Below, piece after piece: positions 55,664 through 63,055 of a stretch of DNA of 64,000 nt; positions within the stretch are counted from its first letter, which is position 1; every line of letters starts with the position of its first letter. The notes below the pieces were generated by a model. The model searched no databases, was not told the origin of the DNA, and saw nothing but the letters and a program-made list of their open reading frames with translations. A program made the translations under genes and the position numbers. Source of the stretch: Acidimicrobiia bacterium (GTDB taxonomy: Bacteria > Actinomycetota > Acidimicrobiia > Spongiisociales > UBA11373); contig JBBDWO010000014.1 of NCBI GenBank assembly GCA_040902765.1, positions 1 to 64,000 on the forward strand. The letters run 5' to 3'.

Positions 55664-55712
55664 ACGGGCGACGGGCGACGGGCGACGGGCGACGGGCGAC
55701 GGGCGACGGACG
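55664..55712. repeat. Near-perfect heptamer array (ACGGGCG)
   Basis: Six copies of ACGGGCG are followed by one ACGGACG in the 70-bp gap between metG and tatD. This is the most homogeneous heptamer array in the window and probably the most recently expanded. The weaker units CCCGTTT, CCCGTTC, CCCGAGT continue the period at 55623-55643 inside the tatD leader. Confidence 0.9.
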
Positions 55713-55719
55713 ACCCGCC

Positions 55720-57243
55720 TCACTCTTCCTCGATGCGCGGGAAGAGCACGTCCCCCTTGGTAACGGTCGATGCCGGGAAAACCCCGAACACCGCGGTCGA
55801 GGCGAGGGGTCCGTCGATCGGAGAGCCGGGCAGGCCGAGCGCCGACCAGAGTGCCGCCGCCGTACCCGGCATCGCCGGCGAGATGAGGATCGCCCCGACC
55901 CGCAGCGTCTCCAACGCGGCGTTGAGCACCTCGTCGAGACGACCCGCCTGCTCTGGGTCCTTGGCCAGGTGCCACGGCTCGGTCGCCTCGATGAAGGCGT
56001 TTGCCGCACCGAACAGCCGCCACACGCCCTCGAGCGCCTGTCGGGTTCGGAACTCGCCAAAGAGATCCATCGCCCGCAGTGCCTCGGCGGCAGCGACGAC
56101 GAGTGGCCGTTCCTCGACGGCCTCGTGGTCGGCGACGGCCGGCACCCGTCCGTCGCGGAAGCGCTCGGCAAGATTGAGGGTGCGGTTCACCAGGTTGCCG
56201 AAGTCGTTGGCCAGATCGCTGTTATAGGTCTCGACCATCCCCTCCCACGAAAAGTTGCCATCGGGCCCGAACGACACATCACGCAGAAAGTGATACCGGT
56301 AGCCGTCGACGCCGAAGGTCTCCACCAGCTCGTCGGGGAAGATCTGAGTCGCATTCGACTTCGACATCTTGGCCCCGCCGACCAGCAGCCAGCCGTGGGC
56401 GGCGATCTGCTCCGGCAGCTCGAGGCCTGCCGACATGAGCATCGCCGGCCACAGCGCCGCATGGAACCGCAGGATGTCCTTGCCGACGACGTGCACGGAG
56501 GCAGGCCACTGTCGGGCGAAGCGGTCCGGGTCGTCGCTGAAACCGGCCGCCGATACGTAGTTGATCAGGGCGTCGAACCAGACGTAGGCGACCTGCGAGT
56601 CGTCCCACGGCAGGGGGATCCCCCAGTCGAGGCTCGCCCGGGACATCGAAATGTCGGCGACGCCCTGCGACAGGAACCCGACCACTTCGTTGCGCCTCTC
56701 GACGGGCACGATGAAGTCGGGGTGTGCCTCGATGTGGGCGAGGAGCGGCTCGGTGTACCGGGACCACCGGAAGAACCAGTTGTCCTCGGAGTGGATCTCC
56801 ACCGGCCGGCCGTGGACCGGGCACGAGCCATCGACCAACTCGTCGTCGGCGTAATACGCCTCACAGGCGACGCAGTACGGCCCCTCGTAGTGCCCGAGGT
56901 ACACGTCGCCGTTGTCGTACATCCGCTGCAGCAGCGACTGCACCGTCGCCCTGTGGCGATCCTCGGTGGTGCGGATGAAGTCGTCGTAGTCCAGGTCGAG
57001 CAGGGTCCATGCGTCCCGGAAGGTGCCAACGATGCTGTCCACCCACTCCTGCGGCGTGAGCCCCCGGTCGGCGGCGGCCCGGGCGATCTTGAGCCCGTAC
57101 TCGTCGACGCCGGTGACGGCGAACACGTCCTCGCCGACCAGCCGCCAGTAGCGAGCGACCGCGTCGGTGACCAGCGTGGTGTAGGCCGTCCCGATGTGCG
57201 GGCGGTCGTTTGGGTAGTAGATCGGGGTGGTGAGGTACTTCAT
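55720..57243 (-). CDS. metG: Methionyl-tRNA synthetase
   Basis: A 507-residue class I synthetase. The HIGH-type motif is PIYYPNDRPHIGTAYTT and the KMSKS motif is GGAKMSKSNATQ. A Cys-containing insertion (YCVACEAYYADDELVDGSCP) lies in the connective peptide. The anticodon-binding helical domain is complete (LNLAERFRDGRVPAVADHEA onward); there is no C-terminal tRNA-binding extension, as in the short MetG form. ATG at 57243 gives MKYLTTPIYYPND. A TACGCT hexamer lies 12 nt upstream. Divergent from the AbrB-family gene. Confidence 0.96.
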   Translation of the reverse strand: MKYLTTPIYYPNDRPHIGTAYTTLVTDAVARYWRLVGEDVFAVTGVDEYGLKIARAAADRGLTPQEWVDSIVGTFRDAWTLLDLDYDDFIRTTEDRHRATVQSLLQRMYDNGDVYLGHYEGPYCVACEAYYADDELVDGSCPVHGRPVEIHSEDNWFFRWSRYTEPLLAHIEAHPDFIVPVERRNEVVGFLSQGVADISMSRASLDWGIPLPWDDSQVAYVWFDALINYVSAAGFSDDPDRFARQWPASVHVVGKDILRFHAALWPAMLMSAGLELPEQIAAHGWLLVGGAKMSKSNATQIFPDELVETFGVDGYRYHFLRDVSFGPDGNFSWEGMVETYNSDLANDFGNLVNRTLNLAERFRDGRVPAVADHEAVEERPLVVAAAEALRAMDLFGEFRTRQALEGVWRLFGAANAFIEATEPWHLAKDPEQAGRLDEVLNAALETLRVGAILISPAMPGTAAALWSALGLPGSPIDGPLASTAVFGVFPASTVTKGDVLFPRIEEE

Positions 57244-57371
57244 GGCGGGCGGGTCAGCGTAGTGCCGGCACCCGAATCGCCCGGCACCACCGCCTCTGGG
57301 GTTGTAGTCTGGACCGCAGCCGTCCCTCTGGACATGTGGCGGCGTCATTCGAACAGCTACACGGAGGACAT

Positions 57372-57632
57372 ATGAGCACCGGCATCGTGCGCAAGATTGA
57401 CGACCTAGGGCGTGTCGTCATCCCGGCAGAGTTCCGACGCACCCTCGGCATCCACGAGGGCGACGAACTGGAGATTTCGCTCGAAGGCGAGCAGGTGGTC
57501 ATCAAGCCTCGGATACCCACCCTCATCCACCAGTTCACCGTCGGCCAGTCCGGCCGGGTGACCATCTCCGGCTCAGGCGTCGACCTCGAGGCCGGCGAAT
57601 ACGTCGTCCAGCGGATCGGCCGCAAGCGCTGA
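57372..57632 (+). CDS. AbrB/SpoVT-family transcription regulator
   Basis: An 86-residue protein. Residues 1-48 form a SpoVT-AbrB swapped-hairpin DNA-binding domain (STGIVRKIDDLGRVVIPAEF then RRTLGIHEGDELEISLEGEQ). The remaining 38 residues form a short C-terminal domain, probably for oligomerisation (GQSGRVTISGSGVDLEAGEY). This is the AbrB layout rather than a MazE antitoxin: no toxin gene follows, since the next gene is convergent rsmI. GGAGG lies 4 nt before the ATG. Target genes are unknown; the divergent metG promoter is a candidate. Confidence 0.88.
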   Translation: MSTGIVRKIDDLGRVVIPAEFRRTLGIHEGDELEISLEGEQVVIKPRIPTLIHQFTVGQSGRVTISGSGVDLEAGEYVVQRIGRKR

Positions 57633-57648
57633 CCGCCTGATCGGGGCC

Positions 57649-58473
57649 TCAGGGCGTCCCGATCGTTCGTTCGTAGAGTTCACGACGCGAGACACCTGTC
57701 TCGGCGGCCGCCTGCCTGACGGCTTCGGACCGGCTGAGGCCACCGGCGACCAACGCCTCGACCCGGGCGCTGGCGTCGTCGACGGTCGGGCCATCGGGAT
57801 CGGCTGGGCCGACGACGACCGTCACCTCCCCGCGGGCGGGCACGGATCCCCAGTGGGCCGCCGCTTCCGACACGGTGCCTCTCCAGACTTCCTCGTGGAG
57901 CTTGGTGAGTTCGCGCAGCACGACGCACTCCCGGTCCCCCGCACCGCCAGCGGCGAGGGCGGCGAGATCGTCGGCCAGACGCGACGGCGCGCAGAACAGG
58001 ACCACGGTGCGCGGCTCGACGGCGACGGCGGAGATCCGCTCGGATCTCGCCCGACCCTTGCGAGGCAGGAACCCCTCGAAGACGAACCGCTCGGCCGGTA
58101 GTCCGGCGAGCGCCAGCGAGAAGGTGACCGCGCTCGGTCCGGGTACCCCGCTCACCGTCGCCCCGACCGACACCGCGGCCCGAACCGCGGAGAGCCCGGG
58201 GTCCGAGATCGCCGGTGTGCCTGCGTCGGTGATCACCGCCACCGTCTCGCCGGCTCCGAGCCGCCCGGCGATCTCGCTCTCGCGGCGCGCCTCGTTTCCG
58301 GCGAAGTACGAGACGAGCGGAGTGGACACTCCGAGGCGGTCGAGCAGGATCCGGGCCCGTCGCGTGTCCTCGGCATAGATCACGTCGGCGGCTCCCAGGG
58401 CCTCGGCGAGCCGCGGTGGAGCATCGCCAAGGTTGCCGATGGGACTCGAGCAGACGAGGAGGGTGCCAGTCAC
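57649..58473 (-). CDS. rsmI: 16S rRNA (cytidine-1402-2'-O)-methyltransferase
   Basis: A 274-residue RsmI of the tetrapyrrole-methylase-like fold. It opens TGTLLVCSSPIGNLGDAPPR and has YAEDTRRARILLDRLG, VAVITDAGTPAISDPG, VSGVPGPSAVTFSLALAGLP, FVFEGFLPRKGRARSERI and ELTKLHEEVWRG. The C-terminal helix-turn-helix-like tail (LSRSEAVRQAAAETGVSRRE) is usual. The GTG start directly abuts a heptamer array and lies 2 bp after the DUF192 stop, so there is no normal ribosome site. Translation probably depends on coupling with the upstream gene. Confidence 0.94.
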   Translation of the reverse strand: MTGTLLVCSSPIGNLGDAPPRLAEALGAADVIYAEDTRRARILLDRLGVSTPLVSYFAGNEARRESEIAGRLGAGETVAVITDAGTPAISDPGLSAVRAAVSVGATVSGVPGPSAVTFSLALAGLPAERFVFEGFLPRKGRARSERISAVAVEPRTVVLFCAPSRLADDLAALAAGGAGDRECVVLRELTKLHEEVWRGTVSEAAAHWGSVPARGEVTVVVGPADPDGPTVDDASARVEALVAGGLSRSEAVRQAAAETGVSRRELYERTIGTP

Positions 58474-58564
58474 GGTTACCGGTTACCCGATACCCGTTGC
58501 CGGTTGCCGGTTGCCGGTTGCCCATTGCCCGTTGCCGATTGCCCGTTTCCCGTTGCCGGTTGCC
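58474..58564. repeat. Thirteen-unit heptamer array, partly coding
   Basis: The units on the plus strand are GGTTACC, GGTTACC, CGATACC, CGTTGCC, GGTTGCC (three times), CATTGCC, CGTTGCC, GATTGCC, CGTTTCC, CGTTGCC, GGTTGCC. The array spans the junction of DUF192 and rsmI. On the minus strand it is read as part of the DUF192 protein. Confidence 0.9.
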
Positions 58565-58916
58565 CGTTCTTGCGTAACGAGACCTCGACGATGTCGCCGA
58601 CCTTGGGGAGTTCCGGGGCGAAGGTTTCGATGATGAGGGCCGCCCTCGCGGTATAGAACAAGCGTCGCGGTCTGAGGCGTTGGGCACGAAGGACGCGGCC
58701 GCTGCGGTCGCAAGCCACGACGGAGATCCGCCGGGCCATTCCGAAGGTGTGAACGGAGCGGGCCTTCAGCGCCAGGCCGACGGCGGTGCCGATGGTGCGC
58801 CGCAGGCCGAACCTTCGGTGGCGCCGGGTCGACGCCACCCGTATCGGACCGGATGACCAGGTCGGCGTCCGCATCTCATAGCACGCCCCTGGTGCTGTCG
58901 GCTCGTCTGTGTCCAT
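58476..58916 (-). CDS. DUF192 family protein with a repeat-encoded tail
   Basis: A 146-residue protein. Residues about 28-117 match the DUF192 pattern: the RRFGLRRTIGTAVGLALKAR region, RSVHTFGMARRISVVACDRS, GRVLRAQRLRPRRLFYTARA and VGDIVEVSLRKN. The family is widespread and uncharacterised. The final 29 residues are a peptide with 7-residue period (NGQPATG, NGQSATG, NGQPATG, NRQRVSG, NR), encoded by the heptamer array: three 7-bp units make 21 bp or seven codons. The tail is probably disordered and dispensable. ATG at 58916 has AGGGAG 5 nt upstream; a GTG two codons earlier is possible. Confidence 0.82.
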   Translation of the reverse strand: MDTDEPTAPGACYEMRTPTWSSGPIRVASTRRHRRFGLRRTIGTAVGLALKARSVHTFGMARRISVVACDRSGRVLRAQRLRPRRLFYTARAALIIETFAPELPKVGDIVEVSLRKNGQPATGNGQSATGNGQPATGNRQRVSGNR

Positions 58917-58938
58917 TCGCACTCCCTGGTGGCGCTAG

Positions 58939-58944
58939 TAGCCT
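58939..58944 (+). promoter_or_regulatory. Leaderless -10 hexamer (TAGCCT) of the bL37 gene
   Basis: It ends 6 nt before the ATG at 58951. Confidence 0.5.
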
Positions 58945-58950
58945 GCTCCT

Positions 58951-59037
58951 ATGGCCAAGGCAAAGCGCCGTAAATTGCGCGCCCGTCGCTCCAAGGCGAA
59001 CCACGGCCGTCGACCGAACGCCGGTCGCGGCAACTAG
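58951..59037 (+). CDS. Small ribosomal protein bL37-like peptide
   Basis: A 28-residue, very basic peptide: MAKAKRRKLRARRSKANHGR then RPNAGRGN. The KANHGRRPN core is the hallmark of the tiny actinobacterial large-subunit protein bL37 first seen in mycobacterial ribosome structures; the family is usually 24-28 residues. It binds 23S rRNA. The gene is too short for most gene finders. It has its own leaderless promoter and a terminator hairpin about 110 bp downstream. Identification is by motif memory and size. Confidence 0.82.
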   Translation: MAKAKRRKLRARRSKANHGRRPNAGRGN

Positions 59038-59149
59038 CCCGCGCCCTCTTCTGATCGTGTCTCGACACCCCGTGGGTCCTCGCGGCGCGCCCTCTCCACG
59101 GAACCCTAGACCCACCCGCCGGGCCGGGAACAGACCCTCTCAGGACGCG

Positions 59150-59177
59150 GCAGAGGGGCCCCGGAGGACCCCTCTGC
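59150..59177 (+). terminator. Terminator hairpin with short pyrimidine tail
   Basis: GCAGAGGGG (59150-59158) pairs with CCCCTCTGC (59169-59177) and is followed by TCTTTCG. It lies between the bL37 gene and the convergent membrane protein gene. Confidence 0.7.
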
Positions 59178-59195
59178 TCTTTCGATCTAGTCCGG

Positions 59196-59603
59196 TCAGC
59201 TCTGTGGCTTGAAGTCCACCCCGGCATCCTTCATCACGGTGAAGGCTCCGAAAGCGGCGAGAGCCGCCCCGGCGAGGCCCACGAAGAGGCCCAACTTCAC
59301 CAGCTGGGTCTCGGTGACGAAGCGCAGGATGATGAAGACGAGTCCGGCGGCTGTGGCGTAAAAGGCGATTTGCTCGGTTCCGAAGCCTCCACCCTTCACC
59401 TCCGACCTGCCCATGTTCTTGAGCAGCAGCAGGACGGCTCCTGCCACTACGAGGAGGCAGCCTCCCCACGCCAAGAACCCGGCGTTCATCGCACTGATGT
59501 TGAAACCGAACACGCCATACCAAGGCATGAAGAGGGCCACCAGCGCCAGGACCCCTCCAATCAGGGCAAGCTTCATGCCCATCGAGAGTTTGCTGAAGTC
59601 CAT
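59196..59603 (-). CDS. Four-helix membrane protein, unknown
   Basis: A 135-residue protein with about four transmembrane segments: LALIGGVLALVALFMPWYGV, FLAWGGCLLVVAGAVLLLL, IAFYATAAGLVFIILRF and LGLFVGLAGAALAAFGAFTV. The FMPWY motif after helix 1 and the polar loop NMGRSEVKGGGFGTEQ recall actinobacterial Trp-rich small membrane proteins of unknown role. ATG at 59603 has AGGAGAG about 7 nt upstream. Monocistronic; the lipoprotein gene upstream ends 90 bp away. Confidence 0.75.
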   Translation of the reverse strand: MDFSKLSMGMKLALIGGVLALVALFMPWYGVFGFNISAMNAGFLAWGGCLLVVAGAVLLLLKNMGRSEVKGGGFGTEQIAFYATAAGLVFIILRFVTETQLVKLGLFVGLAGAALAAFGAFTVMKDAGVDFKPQS

Positions 59604-59692
59604 TCCCCCGCTCTCCTTTTGTCGTCGACAGTTGGTCGCAGACCTATTGTGGCAGGACCGCCGCCGCCTGTCACAGAGCAGCGCCCGGGTCG

Positions 59693-60958
59693 TCACCCCT
59701 CGCCGACAACCGGGGCGAGGGCGACCCCGACCGCGGCGCCGGCGGCGGCCTCGGTGGCGATCACCATGGCCACGCGACGCTCACCCACCCGTACCTCCAC
59801 ATACCCCGAACCGGTGTCGAACACCGTGACCCCGGGACCGGCTGATCGGCCACGGCCGAGGCCGCGCGCCGCCATGGCGTCGACGAGGGCAGCGGCGATC
59901 TCGGCGGCATCGGAGGGCGTGTCCGCTTCGAGGGCGTAGGCGGCGGCGACACGACTGCCGTCCCAGTGGATGCGGAGGTGATCGCCTCCCCAGCCACCCG
60001 CAGCGATGATGCGATCGGCGTCGGAGACCCCTTCGAGCAGCAGGTTCTGAAGCCCCCAGGCACCGAGAGGCCCCTCGTCGAACACCTCGTAGCCGGCCAG
60101 GTCGAGCGGAGCGAGGGCCACCGGGAGGGCTGGCTCGGAGATGAGGTACTTGCCCGGCTGGAGGATCTGCTCGGTGGTGGAGGGTGCGAGCCGGTACGCC
60201 TGATCCACCGCGTCGATCCCCCCGGAATCGACCAGCCGCGACACGAAGCGGAACCCGGCGTCGTACGGGAACACGAGGTCGGCGGCGAACCAGCCGGGAA
60301 AAGAGTCGAGCACCGTCGTGTCGGCCGCCAGTGACTCCTCGACGGCCGCGATGTAGTCGCCGATCGGGAGACTCTGGAGGAAAACGAGTTGGAAGTAGGT
60401 CGCGTCCCCCTCGGCGAGGGCATGGATGGCGGTAGCGGCGTCGTACTCCCCGCCGCTCGTCAGAGCGTCCAGATCGGCCCACCATTGGAAGTGCTGATCG
60501 GTGAGGGCGTGGACCAGCTCGTGGACCACGATGGACCGATCCAGCGGCGACAGGGCCGCATCGGCGCCCACGAACAGTTCCCCGCTCTCCGGGTCGTAGT
60601 ACCCGGCCACCTGCTCGGCGTAGGCGCCCCGGTAGGCGTCGCCGAGATCCACCGAACGCTCCAGCAGACCGAGCACGGCGTAGATCTCCTGCCACACGGC
60701 CACCTCGTCGGGGTCGAGGTCCTCGTCGATCAGATCTGCCACCCGGCGTGCGAGAGCGTCTCTGGTGAGGACGACCACGGTGGGGGGCTCAACGAATTCG
60801 AGTCCCCGGATCCGCTCGGTCTCAGCGATCAGCTCGTCGATCTGCCCGCTGACGCCTCCTACCGGCACCGTCGTGCTCGTGGTGGTGGTCGTGGTCTCGA
60901 CACCGCACGCCGATGCGAGGAGGGTGGCGGTGATGATCAGGACGAGCCGGCGGCGCAT
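59693..60958 (-). CDS. Lipoprotein with metallopeptidase-like HExxH motif
   Basis: A 421-residue predicted lipoprotein: signal 1-17 and lipobox SAC with Cys18, followed by a Thr-rich linker (about 22-31). Residues 145-156 carry VHELVHALTDQH, an HExxH zinc motif, with GGEYDAATAIHALAEGDATY about 35 residues later as a possible third ligand. Upstream GYYDPESGELFVG is typical of this actinobacterial group. The rest forms a C-terminal beta-rich domain. It is likely an envelope metallopeptidase of unknown substrate, or a degenerate one. TAACCT 6 nt upstream marks a leaderless start. Confidence 0.82.
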   Translation of the reverse strand: MRRRLVLIITATLLASACGVETTTTTTSTTVPVGGVSGQIDELIAETERIRGLEFVEPPTVVVLTRDALARRVADLIDEDLDPDEVAVWQEIYAVLGLLERSVDLGDAYRGAYAEQVAGYYDPESGELFVGADAALSPLDRSIVVHELVHALTDQHFQWWADLDALTSGGEYDAATAIHALAEGDATYFQLVFLQSLPIGDYIAAVEESLAADTTVLDSFPGWFAADLVFPYDAGFRFVSRLVDSGGIDAVDQAYRLAPSTTEQILQPGKYLISEPALPVALAPLDLAGYEVFDEGPLGAWGLQNLLLEGVSDADRIIAAGGWGGDHLRIHWDGSRVAAAYALEADTPSDAAEIAAALVDAMAARGLGRGRSAGPGVTVFDTGSGYVEVRVGERRVAMVIATEAAAGAAVGVALAPVVGEG

Positions 60959-60964
60959 CGGTCC

Positions 60965-60970
60965 AGGTTA
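60965..60970 (-). promoter_or_regulatory. Leaderless -10 hexamer (TAACCT)
   Basis: It ends 6 nt before the ATG at 60958 on the minus strand. Confidence 0.5.
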
Positions 60971-61002
60971 GGAGGCGCCGCGACAAGCGGTGTCCGACAG
61001 GA

Positions 61003-61037
61003 TCTGAGGCCTGGGACCTGGAGCCTGGTGCCTGGAA
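61003..61037. repeat. Heptamer array (CCTGGNN)
   Basis: The units are TCTGAGG, CCTGGGA, CCTGGAG, CCTGGTG, CCTGGAA. The first five bases are nearly fixed and the last two vary. The array lies between divergent genes. Confidence 0.8.
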
Positions 61038-61057
61038 GGCCTGCCAGACTCCTCGCC

Positions 61058-61507
61058 ATGAGCATCGTCGAGACCTTCTGGGACCGGTTCGTGGCGGCAA
61101 TCGGTCTCGACGGCCCCTACGACGCCTGGGGGTTCGGCGACGAGTCGATGCCCGAAACGATGACCGAACTCGCTCTCCTCGTCCGCGACGGACCGAAACG
61201 AGCGACGACCGGCGTCCTCGCCGAGTACGAAGACGAGGGTGAGCCCATCGACGAAGTGGGCCGGTTCACCGTGATCCTCGGCGGAGGTGGCGAACCGGTG
61301 TGCGTGACCCGTAACACCTCGGTCGAAGTGCGCCGCTTCGGCGACGTCGACGATGAGTTCGCCCGTACCGAAGGCGAGGGGGACGGGAGCCTCGAATACT
61401 GGCGATCCTCGCACCAGGAGTACTTCGCCAACGCGGGCTACCCGGTCGACGACGACACGCTGATGGTGCTGGTCACCTTCGAGCTCGTCTGGGATGGACG
61501 GAACTAG
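61058..61507 (+). CDS. ASCH domain protein
   Basis: A 149-residue ASCH (PUA-like) protein. The N-terminal helix MSIVETFWDRFVAAIGLDGP is followed by the beta-barrel with AWGFGDESMPETMTELALLV, GKDG-like GPKRATTGVLAEYEDEGEP, GRFTVILGGGGEPVCVTRNT and the closing WRSSHQEYFANAGYPVDDDT. ASCH proteins are thought to bind RNA; some are amidohydrolases acting on modified cytidine. Function here is unknown. ATG at 61058 has only a weak -10 (CAGACT). Confidence 0.88.
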   Translation: MSIVETFWDRFVAAIGLDGPYDAWGFGDESMPETMTELALLVRDGPKRATTGVLAEYEDEGEPIDEVGRFTVILGGGGEPVCVTRNTSVEVRRFGDVDDEFARTEGEGDGSLEYWRSSHQEYFANAGYPVDDDTLMVLVTFELVWDGRN

Positions 61508-61556
61508 TCGGGACCCGGAGCAGGCCGCCGCTCGTCCTACAATCGCCGTCCCACCA

Positions 61557-61630
61557 GGGGGTGTAGCTCAGCCCGGCAGAGCGCTTCCCTCGCACGGAAG
61601 AAGTCAGGGGTTCAAATCCCCTCACCTCCA
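61557..61630 (+). tRNA. tRNA-Ala (anticodon CGC)
   Basis: The acceptor stem is GGGGGTG/CACCTCC with one G-T pair and discriminator A; the D-arm is GCTCAGCCCGGCAGAGC; the anticodon arm CTTCCCTCGCACGGAAG has anticodon CGC; the T-arm is AGGGGTTCAAATCCCCT. The length is 74 nt and CCA is not encoded. CGC reads the GCG codon, frequent in this GC-rich DNA. Confidence 0.95.
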
Positions 61631-61635
61631 CCCCC

Positions 61636-61665
61636 GGGAAACCCCAAGTGGACTGGGGTTTTCCC
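61636..61665 (+). terminator. Terminator hairpin after tRNA-Ala
   Basis: GGGAAACCCCA-AGTGGAC-TGGGGTTTTCCC, 5 nt after the tRNA. Confidence 0.7.
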
Positions 61666-61742
61666 GCGCCTGTGGGTGTAGCACCGCGACCGCAGAGTTC
61701 TCGCTGCTCCTACACTCGCCTCAACCTGCAGGAGATGAGGCC

Positions 61743-62636
61743 ATCGGAGGAGCGCAGAAGAAGAGCCTCGATGCCCCCGACGAGCGGTTCCGGTCCGGGG
61801 GGCTGAGCGCGGATATCGTGCAGGTGGGCGATGCCACCGTCTTCCTCGGTGTGCTCGAGCCCGGGGCCCATTGCGCTCTGGGCGGTCGCAGGCTGACCGG
61901 TAACCGGCGAGCCGAGCAGAGTTGCCAGGCGCACCACAGTGGTGTGGTCCTCGAAGGCCTCCTGCACGTGGAGATGGACGACGGATCGCTTCTCGACATC
62001 GGGCCCAACGACGTCTACGAAATCCCTCCCGGCCACGACGGTTGGGTCGTGAGCGAGCGGCCCCTGCGGGCAATCAACTGGGCGGGGCTGCGCACATGGT
62101 TGCCCGCTCCGGAAACCGGTGAACGGGTGGTCCTGACGTTGCTCATCTCGGACATCGTCGGATCCACCGAACTGGCGGTCCAGCTGGGCGACATTGCCTG
62201 GCGTGAGCTCTTGGGGCGGCACAACCATGAAGTTCGGGATCAGTTGGACCGCTTCCGGGGTCGTGAAGTCACCACCACGGGCGACGGGTTCCTGGCAGTG
62301 TTCGACGGCGCCGCTCGGGCGATTCGCGCCGGCATCGGTATCCGTGAGCGAGCGCGGACCCTTGGTCTCGAGGTTCGGATCGGGCTCCATACCGGTGAGG
62401 TTGAGCTGGTGGGCGACGACGTCCGGGGGGTGGCTGTACACGAGACTGCACGCATAGCCTCCGCCGCATCGTCCGGCCAGATCTTGATCTCCTCTACTAC
62501 CCATCAGCTGGCGTCGGGAGCGGGCTTGGTGATGGAGCATCAGGGAGAGCGCGAGCTCAAAGGGCTATCCGGCGCTCGGAGCGTTTTCTCCGTGGAGGCG
62601 CAGGCCGAGGTGGAGCCGAGTGGCCTGGCGCCCTAA
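61743..62636 (+). CDS. Cupin domain fused to class III adenylate/guanylate cyclase-like domain; start uncertain
   Basis: About 297 residues. A cupin-like N-terminal domain (about 5-115; SCQAHHSGVVLEGLLHVEMD then DGSLLDIGPNDVYEIPPGHD) is followed by a class III nucleotide cyclase domain (about 125-290; LLISDIVGSTELAVQLGDIA, GREVTTTGDGFLAVFDGAAR, RIGLHTGEVELVGDDVRGVA, SSTTHQLASGAG). The metal-binding Asp pair (ISDI and GDG) is present. The relatives I recall begin near KKSxDxPDE, here KKSLDAPDE, but no ATG, GTG or TTG precedes it in frame after the tRNA. AGGAG lies 8 nt before an in-frame ATC at 61743, used here; GTG at 61818 is an alternative that cuts the cupin. Confidence 0.75.
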   Translation: MGGAQKKSLDAPDERFRSGGLSADIVQVGDATVFLGVLEPGAHCALGGRRLTGNRRAEQSCQAHHSGVVLEGLLHVEMDDGSLLDIGPNDVYEIPPGHDGWVVSERPLRAINWAGLRTWLPAPETGERVVLTLLISDIVGSTELAVQLGDIAWRELLGRHNHEVRDQLDRFRGREVTTTGDGFLAVFDGAARAIRAGIGIRERARTLGLEVRIGLHTGEVELVGDDVRGVAVHETARIASAASSGQILISSTTHQLASGAGLVMEHQGERELKGLSGARSVFSVEAQAEVEPSGLAP

Positions 62637-62778
62637 GAGGACATAGGCTTCTGCTACTACTTCCCCGCTTGCTCGGGAGTCGCGACCACACACATGAGGA
62701 GCGAGACGCCCAGAACGACGCGAGGCGCCGCGAGCCAAGAAACCTCGTGGTATCGCCGGCGCCCGGCGGCGCCGGAGC

Positions 62779-62813
62779 CAACAGCTACCAGCTACCAGCT
62801 ACCAGCTAACAGC
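62779..62813. repeat. Heptamer array (TACCAGC)
   Basis: The units are CAACAGC, TACCAGC, TACCAGC, TACCAGC, TAACAGC. A GC-rich palindrome (CCGGCGCC-CGGC-GGCGCCGG, about 62756-62775) lies just before it. No gene is seen in 62637-62827. Confidence 0.82.
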
Positions 62814-62827
62814 CAGATCCTCGGTGT

Positions 62828-62989
62828 CTACGAGCCGACGGGTTCGGTGGTGTCGGAGTCACCTGGGGAGGTGTTGTCCGGCCGGTCGTTGTCGGCGCAG
62901 GCGACGGTTGCGAGGCTCAATGCGAGGGTGAGTAGGGGGATCATCAGACGCTTCTTGAGATCGGGCATCGAAGTACCGTAGCCGACCAT
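62828..62989 (-). CDS. 53-residue lipoprotein
   Basis: A very small predicted lipoprotein: MVGYGTSMPDLKKRLMIPLL followed by TLALSLATVACADNDRPDNT and an acidic Thr/Ser-rich end. The lipobox is TVAC (Cys about 31). GAGGAG lies 5 nt before the ATG at 62989, better than the in-frame ATG at 62968. With almost nothing after the signal it may be a small envelope peptide or a remnant. The heptamer array lies just past its stop. Confidence 0.65.
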   Translation of the reverse strand: MVGYGTSMPDLKKRLMIPLLTLALSLATVACADNDRPDNTSPGDSDTTEPVGS

Positions 62990-63042
62990 CGACGCTCCTC
63001 AGAGCAACCGGAATATCAATCGGAATACTGCGCGGGACCACC

Positions 63043-63048
63043 TACCCT
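63043..63048 (+). promoter_or_regulatory. Leaderless -10 hexamer (TACCCT)
   Basis: It ends 7 nt before the ATG at 63056. Confidence 0.5.
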
Positions 63049-63055
63049 TGTCCCG

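Noticed and set aside
57372-57632. AbrB-family gene as the antitoxin of a toxin-antitoxin pair
   Set aside because: No toxin gene follows; the next gene is convergent rsmI, and the protein has an AbrB-like second domain.
58474-58564. Heptamer and palindromic arrays as CRISPR
   Set aside because: Units are 7 bp or tandem palindromes, with no unique spacers of constant length and no cas genes.
61494-61742. Cyclase protein starting at ATG 61494
   Set aside because: The frame would run through the tRNA-Ala gene and its terminator; the peptide there has no family similarity.
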